From: Aphelenchoides besseyi
Lineage: Eukaryota; Nematoda; Chromadorea; Rhabditida; Aphelenchoididae
Assembly: GCA_024699855.1 (NCBI GenBank)
Contig: JAMPIQ010000002.1
Span: 17,546,001-17,610,000, forward strand
Length of the DNA: 64,000 nt
Direction of reading: 5' to 3'
Shown: positions 10,796 through 22,545 of the stretch, one piece after another
Position numbering within the stretch: the first letter of the stretch is position 1
Layout of the letters: each line of letters begins with the position of its first letter
Notes under the pieces: model-generated
Told to the model about the DNA's origin: nothing
Databases searched by the model: none
What the model saw: only the letters and a program-made list of their open reading frames with translations
Translations under genes and position numbers: made by a program

Positions 10796-12952
10796 TTAGA
10801 AGTTTGGAACGCAAGCTCGTTCAGCCCTATCGATTTGTGTGATGATTTGAGCCAAACGACGACGAATCTTCTTCTGGTCGTCGGCCGTACATTCGACTAC
10901 TTTCGATTGGAAACGCTGGTCAATCGGACCTGAAGGCTCATCGGGACTACACGCATTCAAGAAACGTTGAACGGTCTGCAAAATACCCTGTAATAATAAA
11001 TTTACAGTTAGTGCATGTGCAATATTTCTCCGAAAACAAAGTAAAAAGATACACGCAGTTAATCTCGTTTGTCTTGGAATTTTTGGTGCAAGTTAGACTT
11101 CTGGCAAGCAAACGAATATTAGCAATTGCGAGCCATGTTAGTGTGAAAGTTGCAAAGAAAAACAAAGTTGTTTTGTTAACTATCCATCACAAAAACTCAC
11201 GTCTTTAGATGAATTAAGATCATCCTGCATCTTTTGAGTGACATTTTGAATCAAATTGTTCACTTCGTCCAACGCACGAGTTTGCTCTTCACTACGAGGC
11301 GTATTCACAACCACGTCTACGGCCTTGCAACGCTTCAAAATTCGGTCTGCTGTGAGATTAAGATCTTCGCGTTCACCTAAAACGCAAGATCATTCAACTT
11401 TTTCCATCTGCTTACCTTCACCCAACTGTAAAATATCCGAGTTCAGTTTGAGATTGCAGAGAACATCGAGAATTTGTTCTTTTTCGATTTCCAATTTGGC
11501 CGCCAAATCTCTGAAATACACTAATGTTATTATGATTCTATAGTAAGCTAATGTCGCGCTGTGATTTCTTCTAACCTCATCATTTCTACACGTTTTTCTG
11601 TCTCATCCAACAAACTAATCAATTGGTCACAACGACCATCGACCGAAGTTTTGCGTTCGAAAGGTGGACGTCGGGACTCGTTGTTTGCGTTTGAAGTCGT
11701 CATTCCGTTTTGACTTTTAGTGGACCCGTTCGATGAGTGCATTGTATTTTGACCGTCCGATCCAGTCGACGAATGCGTTTCGCCGCTGTTTTGGCGTGCA
11801 CGTTCCGATGAATGATCGGACAAATTCTCCGAGTTGGCGACTGATTGACCTTCAGCGATTGCTGCGTCAGCGGCTACGCGATCGGGATTGAGTTTACTTA
11901 AAACGCAAATATATTATAAGAGTTATTTGATTGTTGCGAAAATGATCTATTCACTTACCCGTTCGTGTACCCGGACGAAGATGCGTTGTTGATCTCAACT
12001 GCCGGCTTGGCAGATGGCGGTTTCTTGGGCTGAAAACAAACAACTCAGTTGACTATAAGCAGTTAGTTATCAATAGAAGCTATTGAGCTAAGAGACTGTT
12101 TCATAGTGTCACCTTTAAAATTGATCGCTCATAAGTTTAATTTAAAAGACGAAAGATGGGAATTGCGGTTTACTTATTAAACTCATAAATGAAAACTTTC
12201 CACGTACATTTTCATTTTTTCCAATCAGAAGTGCAGAAAACTTCTTTTTTAGTCGGGGCAGCGAGGAACCCATGACCCAAGTTGATTTAAAGCCTATGAC
12301 TTTACTTTAAATGTGCACGCGCTTTTACGTTCATTCGGTTTCAGTAAACAGCGTTCGTTATTTAATTAAAAAGTAAAGTCGAAAAGCCCCGTAGGTGAGT
12401 AATCAATCGAACGCAAAAAGAGACGGACGGTGAAAGTCGTGTCTGTTTCTCACACTTTGATCTGTCGACGCGAAACATCGAACAAAACACGTGCTCGCCG
12501 GTTTCATCTGTTACCTCGTTCTCTGCTTTTCGCTGCGGTTGTGGTGAGACATTGGATGTTGGAAATGGAGGAACACCTTGTCGTTGGATGTGAATCGGAC
12601 GTTCGGCAGCTGATGGTGGTCGTGGAGATCGACTTTGAGAGTTGCTTCGTCGAGGTAGAGAATTGAAATCGGGACGATCAAACTCGTCAAAATAGTGCGG
12701 AGCGCCGTCGTTGAAGATCCGCGGATTCGAACCGAAACGACGAGTTGGACCGCCCGAAGCGCCAGTTGGAAAGTCGCGGAAGAAGTCGGCACTCGGTGAG
12801 TTTCGTTGATGATGATGTTGTTGGAAAAAAGGATCGTCTACGAATGAACGAGGTAATCCACGACCGTTATCCCTGAAAACAACTTAATGCATTAACAAGA
12901 ACAAGTGTTTGAAGTTTTAAAGTAGCAATGCTTACCAATCCATGTCTGACAT
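10796..12952 (-). CDS. BAG2-type Hsp70 co-chaperone (UNC-23-like)
   Basis: The C-terminal half matches BAG2. It has the coiled-coil DGRCDQLISLLDETEKRVEM, then LEIEKEQILDVLCNLKLNSD, then GEREDLNLTADRILKR, then the BAG/BNB domain with GPIDQRFQSKVVECTADDQK and KKIRRRLAQIITQIDRAERA, ending at 10796. BAG2 proteins release nucleotide from Hsp70 and inhibit CHIP. The nematode counterpart is UNC-23, needed for muscle attachment. This protein carries a long N-terminal extension absent from human BAG2: MSDMDWDNGRGLPRSF, a His cluster, an Arg/Ser/Pro stretch and a Ser/Asn/Thr-rich linker (SDHSSERARQNSGETHSS). A 380-450 bp intron (about 12030-12500) separates the extension from the linker. All other introns are short. 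The start ATG is at 12952. Confidence 0.85.
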
Positions 12953-15900
12953 TTTTAACAAAAATTACTGTATGCTCAGAACAATCGCAAAACCCCCCAA
13001 ACTAGCAATAAGTCGCTTTTGACGAAAATGCGGAATATCTCCGGAATAAAAGAAGGAAACTAACGACTTATTCTCGTTGATGAATCAAACTGAAGGAAAC
13101 CTACATTTCGAATGATTTGGGCGTTCGGAGATTTTTTCGGTTCTCGATTCTCGTTCTCTAAGCAAACGAGTGTTCACATTTTTACTTGATTAACGCGCAC
13201 ACTCATCAACACATTTTGTTTTTAATCACGACCTTTCAAACGAACAAAACGTTCGGGATCGGCGGAGGAGAACGGACGTGAAGGTCGTTTCCAACAAACG
13301 AGATGCCGCTTTCATACCCATTGAGTCATCGTCTGCTGCCAGCATTTAAAACCCCAGTGACGTGAATTACAAAACACTTTTGTTTGTGTAAATTTCAACA
13401 CAAAACGCCGAGAGTTGAAAGCTTTCGAAAATTGATAAAACAACCCGAAGGTCCGAACTCTGCGAGTGACGGTCAAGACCCGCAAAACAGCCCACGGCCA
13501 CCGACAGTCGATATTGATGACGAAAAGAATCAGCCAACGGAACCGCGGCGTAATCTGTGGAATTCGCTTGAAGGCTGTGGAATGTTGAAGAAACGATCAA
13601 AAATCAAAAGTTTTAAAGAACAAATTATGTTCAATGGTTTAACAAACTTTACGTAAAGTCGCGCACTTTCGTTTACGTCTTCTCTTCTATCCACTTTAAA
13701 GTTTATTCATTGAGGAGTCATTGAAATTAAACGGTTACACTCGTAACTCTTAACTAATTGAACACGTTGACGTAAATAAACGTCGCGTTTACATTAGCCA
13801 GTTCAATGTCTACAAACTCAATTACACAAAGATCATTCTCACAGTGATGATAACAACATAAATCAGTCAATAGGAAAGATCGTGACATCGTAGTTCTACG
13901 CTCACGTGCATTCAACGTCCACTATTACACTGATCGGAAAAGACAATAATGCAAGCAAAAGTGTCCAGTTTTTATTTACTTAGTCAGCAACTTATTAATC
14001 CCCCACTTTTCTCGACTCACCTGTGAAGTCCGAGCTTACGCATTCCGTGACCAAAAGCCAGAAATCTGCAAAAGGTGCAACAGCTAAACAACTCTCGTTT
14101 ATAAGCGGAATCCACGACGAAACAAATCGCAAACATATCAAAGGTAAAAGTAAAAAAAGCGGCGGATTACTCGCGTTTTCAGCCACGACCTCAAACTTTT
14201 TGCTGAGAGCGCACGAAAGAAATTGATGCTAATCGGAAGGAAAACGTAAGTGTTGCTCAAAAACATAGGTTTCAGAAGTAAGCTCGAAAGAGACGATTCG
14301 AGGGAATTAAACGAGTTTGTTTTCAGATGTCAATGGCAATCAATTTAACAAAAGGAAAACCGTAGAGACATTCAAATCTCATTTAATGGACGACCTTGAC
14401 GCAACGGCATTTTGCGTTTGATCGAAACACGACGCTCAAATCGAAATTCGAATCGTGACCAACAGTGTTTACGAAGCTGAAGACTGGAACTTAAACATCA
14501 ACTTTCGATGCTCATCGTCGATCTTGCAAGAAGGTTTCGGCAGCTTCGTCATCACAACTGAATAGTTTGGATTAATCGGATGATTCGGCAACGAATTCCT
14601 CCCGTCTTCTGCGTGTGTTTTCATTGCCGCGGGGATTCGCCGCGTACTTGATCGACGGGTTGAATTCCGCAATCGCGGAATAATCAAACGGACGACACAC
14701 GTGAAAGTTTGAATGTCTCGGATTGTTTTCACATCCGACTTCTGATTTCTGCGATTGACAATCGAAACCTTCCGCGATCTTCAACCCCAACAACTGAAGA
14801 GTGTCGAGCAAAGTTCTCTAATCGGATTTAAGGTCATACAAACCGCTAATTTGCAGACGATTAATTCGACTCGAAAAAGAAATTACTCAGTGAATCCTCT
14901 CATGTTCAGACTTCAAGGAAGCAGTGACTGCTCGGACGAAAGAAACAGGTCGCAATACCTGTTCGGTTTGTTGCTCATCTGCACATTCAAATTTGCGGGG
15001 GAGCTTGAAAGTAGTTTTATGGGATTGGAAATTTTGCTTACAACTTCTGTAGCAGCTAAGAGCTTCATACACATTAGAGATTGGAAACAAGTTCATTTGA
15101 ACAATTGTTTTGCATCAACATCCCTGATAAACTTTCATTTAAATTGTTTACTCTTTTGATTTTGACGAGTTGAAAGTCGAGCAAAGAAACAATTTTAAGT
15201 CTTTCGAGCTTGACAGTTGTCTACTTTGAGCTGCAAAGTTAACGTATTGATAACCTTTAACTAAGAAGTTTCTTTAAAGATTTGTTGGGAAATGGACTGT
15301 GATTAAATACAAAATTTACCCTTGAATAATCGTTTGGACGGATGTGAGATAAACAACGATGCAAAGGTTAGAATCAAAGCCGTTGATTTGCACAGAACAA
15401 GCGGCAATGAAAAAGTCGACCGCTGACAACAACAGATAACTCGTCTGTTTTTTAACTATTTTAAACTAAACATTATTACAACTTTTTATTAAGACTAAAT
15501 TGTTGAACTTGTTAGATGAATATAGCTACTTTTTGTAGTAGATATCTACTTTGGAATGTTACAAAAGAGCTTGCTGTCGTTGAAATTGAGGTTTCCGTTC
15601 ATTGCCGTTTAGTTTTTCCAGTTCTATTGCTCTTCATGACATCCCGAATTTCACTCAAGGTTAAACCAACGAGCTTTCTTCAATCATTATAAGGACCAAA
15701 ACCTCAAATCTAATTGTCGACCAAACTCGCATGCGGTTTGTGATCCAGCTTTGGTGCTCATCGCGATGTGCTTATCGACGTAAATGTTGTGAATCTTTCT
15801 CGAGTCTGCTGAAAGTTGGTTTTATTCTTGAAAACTTTTAGTTTTAATGTTATTTGCAGGATAGATTTGGTTGATACAACCTCTTACAAGCTGTTGAAAA

Positions 15901-16541
15901 GATTTTGGATTGTTTGAAAACCTCGTCCGCTTAGTTGAGATTATTCACGGATTAGCAATTAGATTCGCTGCTTTCAACTGCTGATACAAAATCGGAATGA
16001 TTGTCGAGCTTAAATTTCCGTGAAAACTCGTTGGGATTGTACCCGAACATTCTCGGTAGATTCTGAGTTAAGTGTTTTGTTTATTTATTGATGTTTAGGT
16101 TTCGCGGTTGGTATTCACACGTGGCACACTTATGTGGAAACTTAGGTTTCGACAAAGCAAGGAGTAGACGGTCAGAGTTCTGTCAAATTTGGAGAAAACA
16201 AACTTGAAGCGAACTAGAGAATGTAAGAGCTTCTGTCGAGTATTTACGCAAAGAGTGGGAATCAGAATCAATTTCAGCAGCACAAGTAACACCCAACTGA
16301 AATCGAATAATCATAGTGATAAACCGATTGATATTCACGAACTTAGTCTTCACTGAGTACAATAACTAAAGAGTTCAACCAACTTACCAGAAACACGAAA
16401 TTCAAAGCCTGTTCAATAGACAAAACAAGCGTATTAATCGCTCGTTAATTGTTAGTCGGTACCATAATCTAAGTTGTGCATCAAAATCACCTCAAACCAG
16501 TGCTCTAATTGTTAAGAACCGTTTCATTTCATGTGTGCAAT
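12953..16541. other. Gene-poor interval
   Basis: No gene could be supported here. Open frames at 13384-13656, 14023-14226 and 14755-15159 lack recognisable domains, start at non-ATG codons or late ATGs, and have no convincing introns. The 12953-13300 part is the likely promoter and 5' region of the BAG2 gene. 15170-16540 is AT-rich with nothing recognisable. Confidence 0.5.
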
Positions 16542-17252
16542 TTTCTTACCCACTATACTCCAATCATTCTTGTTTTGTTCTTGGAATCAACTTTGTATGT
16601 TCTCAGTATTGGGAACTCGTAAAAATTCCGTCTGGCGCAGTCAGAACTGAGAGTATTTGTCTTGGCCCTGCGAGTGCTCAAGAACCGCTGGCAGGTGGTC
16701 CGAAGATCTCCTCTGCGACACCAGCGGTTCCTGAACACTCGCAGATACACGGCGGTTTCGGTGCATACCGAGTATGGATCGACACCACCGAAGTGGCGAC
16801 GACCAAAGAAAACGACACTCGATCGTCTTACCTGCGCAGCAAACAAACGAAAACCCCGATGGGATCACCGCCTTTATTCCACTATATCTCTTCGTCCGGC
16901 CCTCTACTCATGTTTCGCGCTATTTCCACCGTTAGCCTGGAGGCATTTTTGTCTCGGCTGCCATCATCACTGCGCATTGGATCAAGAAATCATTTCGACT
17001 CAACAAAGTACGCAAGATCAAAATGAAATCACAACTTTGAATGTATTCGTACGAACCTGCAAGAACTCACAAACTGCAAGCTGGCATTAAAAGTACGGAA
17101 CGAGCTATTCGACCGTCTTAACATTCATCTGTTCGAATCTGATTAGATTGTAAATGAATCAGTTCGACTTCCTGCTTGTTGAATTAATCGAGTGAGCTTC
17201 GGCGACCAATAAAATTGCAATCAACGTTTCATTAGTACATTCAACTCATATT
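16542..17252 (+). repeat. ~710-bp repeat, copy A of an inverted pair
   Basis: Nearly identical to the reverse complement of 43363-44071. Homology starts at TTTCTTACCCACTATACTCC and ends at CATTAGTACATTCAACTCAT. The copies differ by only a few bases, including one A in an A-run (near 16841-16851) that breaks the open frame in the other copy. No terminal inverted repeat or target duplication was found at these boundaries. An open frame of 142 codons (16662-17090) has no recognisable domain and is not conserved intact in copy B, so I do not call it a gene. Confidence 0.9.
16668..16744. repeat. Long imperfect hairpin inside the 710-bp repeat
   Basis: The left arm CTGCGAGTGCTCAAGAACCG plus CTGG (16668-16691) and the right arm CCAGCGGTTCCTGAACACTC plus GCAG (16721-16744) are complementary over 24 nt with two mismatches. 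The loop is 29 nt and can itself pair partly (GGTG with CACC). The same hairpin occurs in copy B near 43871-43947. It resembles a miRNA precursor or a transposon-end hairpin. No evidence distinguishes these. Confidence 0.8.
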
Positions 17253-17303
17253 GTAATTAGTGACACTATTTGCTATCAGCAACGAAATGAAAGAAATTTA
17301 CTC

Positions 17304-18039
17304 TCAATAATCAGAATCAAAATCTTTGTTGCAATGAACATTTTTCAGTGCTTGTTGCTCTGAAAAAACTCAATAGTCAAATCAATAATATTAACTTACT
17401 TTTCCATTCCAGATGCTCAGCCGAAAATGGAAGTCGATTCGACGGTTCGGCACCATTGAGTTCGCTTTTAATTTGTACCACAATGTCAGAGAAAAGTTCT
17501 TTGATTTCTAATTTCTTCTCGAGCACCTCCAGTAACTTCGATTTTGACAGTTCAGCGTTCTTCTTGTACACTTCTTTCGATTGGTTTGGATATGCACCAA
17601 TAAAATGTTTCTCGCTGACGTCGTGGAAAAGTTGGATAAAACCATTAATCAAAGCACCGGCAGTCCAAAGAGGATTCCAATTCTCCTTGTGATAACTGGA
17701 GTTCGAAACGCAGATTTTTTGGTTGATTCTGAAAATCAACGAGACAACAGAAGAGTTAACTCACGTAAAACGGCCGCTTGGAGTGCACATCTTGTACGCT
17801 GGCGGTTTGAAAGGAAAGTCAGCATCAAATTTAATTTGTCCGTAATAGTAGCCGCCTTCAAATGGTGTTTCTTTGTTTCCGAGGAATCTGAAACTCGAAG
17901 ATTAAAAAATGCGGATAATCGACCTACATGAAGTGCCATAAGAGCTTATTGCAAGGTTCAAAAACGGCACGGAAATTTAGTGGAGGATCACGAACTAGTT
18001 CTTTGAAATCGTTCAAAAGGCGTGAAGTCGCCAACATGG
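17304..18039 (-). CDS. Ubiquitin-conjugating enzyme E2, UBE2J-like
   Basis: An E2 of the UBC6/UBE2J type, which in other animals sits on the ER and serves ER-associated degradation. On the minus strand: MLATSRLLNDFKELVRDPP, the UBC core GNKETPFEGGYYYGQIKF, FPFKPPAYKMCTPSGRF (the FPxKPP motif followed by PSGRF), and the active-site region NQKICVSNSSYHKENWNP with the catalytic Cys in the UBE2J context (C-x-S followed by H...WNP). Exons join in frame through introns at about 17930, 17760 and 17383. The last exon reads KKQQALKNVHCNKDFDSDY and stops at 17304. The C-terminal membrane anchor of UBE2J1/2 is missing, so this form would be soluble unless another 3' exon exists. The upstream frame is also open to 18136, so the start is uncertain. 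Confidence 0.75.
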
Positions 18040-18375
18040 TCGTCAGTGGGCACTCGAAAGCGCAAACGTTTCTCGAAATGAACCATTGGACTAAAATCTG
18101 TAAACCAAGAAATTTGCATCCCGCATGGTTTCTCATAGACAGTCAGAATGGACATTCTTACACGCATCTTCGACATCAACAAAATCTTTTATTTAGGCCT
18201 GCATCACTTGTACTTCGTAGCTGAATTGCACTATAAATCATCTGGAAATATTCATCGGTAAAGCGCAACTTCCTTATTGCAACTTTCGGTAATCTTTTTG
18301 TTATTTTTGTTATTGCACTTTGTTTAACGAACGATAAGGAATAGGATTCGCTAGAAGTTTATTGAAGAGTACAAC

Positions 18376-18970
18376 TTAATCATAAAGAAACTTCTCCGTG
18401 AATTTATTGATCCCCGTCGGATCGATGCCGTCGACAGTCTTCAAAGCTTGAGTTTCGTTCTTCGTAACTTCGGTCTAAACATTCAAGTGGTTGATAAGAA
18501 CAAGCTGGAAACTCACAATGCCTCCCAATTCCATTTTTGGAATTTCGGTTGTCTTCAGCTTTGTATCGGAAGCGTTTCCTTGGGTGGTAGGAGTTTTTTT
18601 CTCGTTCTTGTTCATTTGCTGTTCCGCTTCTTTTGCTTTGGCTTTTTCTATTTCCTAAAAGCAAATTTAATTGCAATTATTTGTTGGCTAAATACACTCG
18701 ATTTCTGGCAATGATACCAGATCCAGATCACAATTCCGCTAATAGAACCAACAATAAATATAATGATCAGACTTATAAGTCTGAACCATATATCAGCTTT
18801 GATTCGCAATTTGTGTACTTACACAGTCATCGCGATTGTACGAATCGTATAATTATCCAACCTAAGATCCAAGAGCTAAACCACAAAAATTAAAACTTAC
18901 GGTTTTGGCCAAGCACTGGTTGTTGTCTCCATCCTTGCAGTTGAATTCACGGCGCAAAATTGATCAACTT
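18376..18970 (-). CDS. Single-pass membrane protein, unknown, 5' end unresolved
   Basis: Minus-strand exons join as follows. A lumenal piece NCKDGDNNQCLAKT (about 18901-18945) is followed by a transmembrane exon with LISLIIIFIVGSISGIVIWI (about 18700-18790). A GT-AG intron leads to a charged, Lys/Glu/Gln-rich tail (EIEKAKAKEAEQQMNKNEKK). A second intron (about 18485-18530) leads to the final exon TEVTKNETQALKTVDG, ending FTEKFLYD with the stop at 18376. This fits a type I membrane protein with a short cytosolic tail. I recognise no family. The signal-peptide exon and the join at about 18790-18900 could not be fixed. Confidence 0.45.
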
Positions 18971-19582
18971 GATCAGCAAAATGAATCTTTTGATTCGGAT
19001 AAAACTTCGCTTTCTATGCAAATTTTCTTCTTTTCGATAAAATCCACGAAAATCCTATCATTTGGATACCCGACTTGATTGCTATCATTCGTAACATGAC
19101 ATGAAAAGATCTGTACGTTATAAGCTTTCGAAATGAAAGCTCAATCATATCACTCACGGTTTCTTAGCATTCCAATTTGTTCCCGATAATGATTCATATC
19201 ACATAACCAATCTGAAAACACCGACAAGAGTTACATAATTGAAATCGACATCTAACATTGGTCGTGAAAGCCCGCAACTCCGACTTCTGTAACTAATAGA
19301 TCGACTAACATTCAACTAGCCCTACCAATTAATCTATTTGTTATTAACTATAAGCGCAATTTACGAACCTAGATATCAGTAACTGTATAATCCAAGTATA
19401 AGAAAGCTCGAACTCATCTAAAGGTGACATGCACATTCATGTGTACTTAAAATTTAGCTGCCTATGGCTCGTACGTGATTGATTATCAAATTTGAATAAC
19501 GTATGTTCAAGCAAAGATCAATTTCTGTAAAATTCTTTACATTTGTCTGCGTGTGCTTCTGTCAGCGGTTGATTTCAACCTG
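18971..19582. other. Intergenic, AT-rich
   Basis: No gene supported. It may hold the unplaced first exon of the minus-strand membrane protein, and the promoter of the acetyl-CoA synthetase gene on the plus strand. Confidence 0.4.
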
Positions 19583-22384
19583 ATGCGTTGGACGTTGGAA
19601 ACTTTTCTGGTTGGCCGTTTGCTTCGTATTCGGAACCAAACTTTTCGCTGCAAACACGTCAATTGTTCGGGAGCTGGTAAGTCAACAATAACTCCTATCC
19701 ACAATTGCTGCTCGATAATCTCTTTGCGAAATAGATTACAGGCCCAAATTGAGCAGCAGACGAAAAGTAAACAGTTGTTAGAAATTTTGTTTTTGTTTTT
19801 GATCACATAACAATTAGACCTCGTGGCGCACTAAAAACCCGATGATAGAAAGCGATTCATTGCGCTGTTTTTTGTCAATCGTTCGCAACCTTTTGCGGAT
19901 GTTGATCTTAAGCGAACGCATTTGATATTAGATTCATGATTACTATTGTTCACTTCCACAATTTGATTTGTTTTCAGACGTAATGGCCCAAAACAACGCC
20001 CACCAATTTGCAATTCACGATCATGGCCAAGTTTTTATTCCACCTCAAGCACTTCGTGAAAAAGCTCATGTTAAAGATCTCTCTGAGTTCCGTAAACTTT
20101 ACGATCAAAGTGTTAGTGACGTCGACAATTTTTGGTTGAAAATCGCAGAAGAATTGTTTTTCAAAGAGTTTTCATCGAGTGGTTTGGAATTCAATTTTGA
20201 CGTTCGCAAAGGGCCGATCTACACGCGATTCCTTTCCGGTTCGAAAACCAACATCTCGTACAATTGTCTTGAACGTACAATTCAAACCGGTTAGTCTCCA
20301 GTTGTTTTCGACTAATTTTGGATTAGGAAATGGAAACAAAATTGCGTACAAGTGGGTTGGAAATGAGCCGGGAGATGAAAATACGATCACCTACCAAGAG
20401 CTTCACGATCAAGTTGCTGTGTTTGCATCGGTTTTGCGTTCAAAAGGAGTTCGTAAGGGCGATGTTGTGGCCATCTACTTGCCGATGATTCTTGAGTTGC
20501 CGATAGCAATGTTAGCGTGCGCACGAATTGGAGCTCCGCATTCGGTCATTTTCGCCGGTTTTTCTGCCGAATCCTTGGCTCAACGAATTCAACAAGCGAA
20601 AGCTCAAGTACTCATTACTGCAGATGCTTTTTGTCGTGGACCAAAGTTAATTCAATTGAAAGTTCTGGCCGACCACGCGGTGGAGATCTGTGAAGCTGCT
20701 GGACATAAATTGCGATCGCAAATTGTCGTCGAACACATTCAACGCGTCCGTTTGCCGTCCGGAGTCAACATTCCATCAATTCAATGGACGGCAATTGATT
20801 CAAAGTTTAGCGAGGAAATGGAAAAGTTGTAAGTGATGACTTTGGAATCCAAACAATCGGAATTTAGTGCCAATGTTCAAACTCCGGTTGAATGGATGGA
20901 CGCCGAAGATCCGCTATTTGTTTTGTACACGAGTGGAAGTACTGGCAAACCAAAAGGCCTCGTTCATACTACCGCTGGTTACATGTAAGTAGATGGCTAT
21001 CTTCTTGATACAAAATATTTACCTCAGGACTTACGCTTATTTGACTACAAAATTAACTTTCGATGTCCAACCGGACACTGACATCTTTTGGTGTGCAGCT
21101 GATTGCGGTTGGATTACTGGTCATACGTACGTTGTTTACGGTCCATTGCTCAATCAGTTGACTTCCATTCTTTATGAAGGTAGAATGCATTCAAAGTCTA
21201 TCATTAAAATTGTTCAGGAATCCCAACTTATCCCACTGCTGCTCGTATTTGGTCGACAGTTGAACAGCACAAGGTTAATTTTCTATTATCAACAAGTTTA
21301 ACGGTAATTTTAGGTCACTATACTTTACACTTCTCCAACTGCTATTCGCTCGTTAATGGCTTTCCCAAACGAAATGGTTACTTCTCACAATCGTTCGACT
21401 TTGAAAATACTCGGCAGTGTTGGAGAACCGATTAACGTTAAAGTAAGTTTCGTAATATTTTTATGGTTTAATTGCATTTTAAGGCTTGGATGTGGCTTTA
21501 CGAGGTAATCGGTGAAAAACGAGCAGCAATCGTCGACACCTATTGGCAAACTGAAACTGGAGGTTGTGCTATAACTTCACTTCCGGCAATGTCAATGAAG
21601 CCCGGTTCAGCTACACTTCCATTTTTGGGAGTTCGTGCAGTTTTGGTTGACAAAGAAGGAAAAGTCATAGATGGTCCGGGAGAAGGAAATCTGGTAATTT
21701 TATAGAATAACTGCAAAACTTTGTTTGTAGTGTTTTGCTGCACCGTTTCCTGGTTTTAGTCGAACGATTCTCGGAGATCACGATCGTTACGAAAAGACGT
21801 ATTTCAACTCATTTCCGCAATTTTACTTCACTGGAGATTCTGCACGTCGAGACGAGGACGGTTACTATTGGATTACTGGTCGAGTGGACGATTTGATAAA
21901 CGTTTCCGGACATTTGCTTTCGACCGCCGAGATTGAATCTGCCTTATCGTCGCATCCGAATGTTGTCGAAGCGGCAGTTGTGGCTGCTGAGCATCCAGTC
22001 AAAGGCCACTTTCCATATGCTTTTGTTGTGGTTCATCCGGTAAGCAATTGCGTAGTTGTAAGTCAAACTTTAAAAGTGATATTTAGAATAAACAATCAAC
22101 TAACTCACTTGTCAACGAACTGAAATTGTTGATTCGCGAGAAAATTGGTCCAATTGCTGTTCCCGATGAAATTCAATTGACTCCTGGATTGCCGAAGACG
22201 CGTAGTGGAAAGATTACTCGTCGTATTCTACGCAAAATTGCTGAAGGTACAGTTGCATAAAATAAATGAACTATTGCAATCTATTTCAGGTGACCGTTCA
22301 AATTTGGGCGATCTTTCAACTCTCGTTGATAAAACAGTTATCGACCAAATTTGGAATCTGCGTTCTGCTTCTCATACCTCTTAA
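19583..22384 (+). CDS. Acetyl-CoA synthetase (AMP-forming, ACSS type)
   Basis: Makes acetyl-CoA from acetate, ATP and CoA through an acetyl-adenylate. Eleven exons join in frame: 19583-19676, 19978-20289, 20327-20828, 20868-20984, 21028-21179, 21218-21273, 21314-21442, 21484-21693, 21731-22039, 22087-22246 and 22290-22384. Motifs: ATP-binding [33 protein letters not shown], adenylate-forming [10 protein letters not shown], hinge region [12 protein letters not shown], and the regulatory-lysine site [16 protein letters not shown]. About 680 residues. The first exon ([20 protein letters not shown]) is Arg-rich, lacks acidic residues apart from one Glu, and is in frame with exon 2. It could be a mitochondrial targeting peptide, while the ATG at 19983 would give a cytosolic form. 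An AATAAA lies 18 bp after the stop. Confidence 0.95.
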
Positions 22385-22402
22385 GAGTTTTTCTTACTGA
22401 CA

Positions 22403-22408
22403 AATAAA
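22403..22408 (+). terminator. Polyadenylation signal AATAAA
   Basis: A canonical hexamer 18 bp after the stop codon of the acetyl-CoA synthetase gene. It is the likely 3' end signal, given the convergent receptor gene that ends at 22546. Confidence 0.6.
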
Positions 22409-22545
22409 CGGGTATACTATCAAAAACAAATTTTTTGTAAGTTAACTGACGTTCAAATCTTATTGGAAACTGGTTACTATTGAATTGAAATGTTTATTCT
22501 GATATGTAAGATGCTGATAAACTGCGGTGAGCAACGAGATCATGT

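Noticed and set aside
13384..13656. 90-codon plus-strand ORF
   Set aside because: It begins at a non-ATG codon. The only in-frame ATGs lie near the end, and no domain or splice partner was found.
14755..15159. 134-codon plus-strand ORF
   Set aside because: Starts at a non-ATG codon, with no domain, no introns and no signal peptide. Likely chance in AT-rich DNA.
16662..17090. 142-codon ORF inside the 710-bp repeat, with a phrase (RVLKNRWQVVRR) faintly like PIF/Harbinger transposases
   Set aside because: No other transposase motif is present, the frame is broken by a one-base difference in the other copy, and the Arg-rich phrase comes from one arm of the hairpin.
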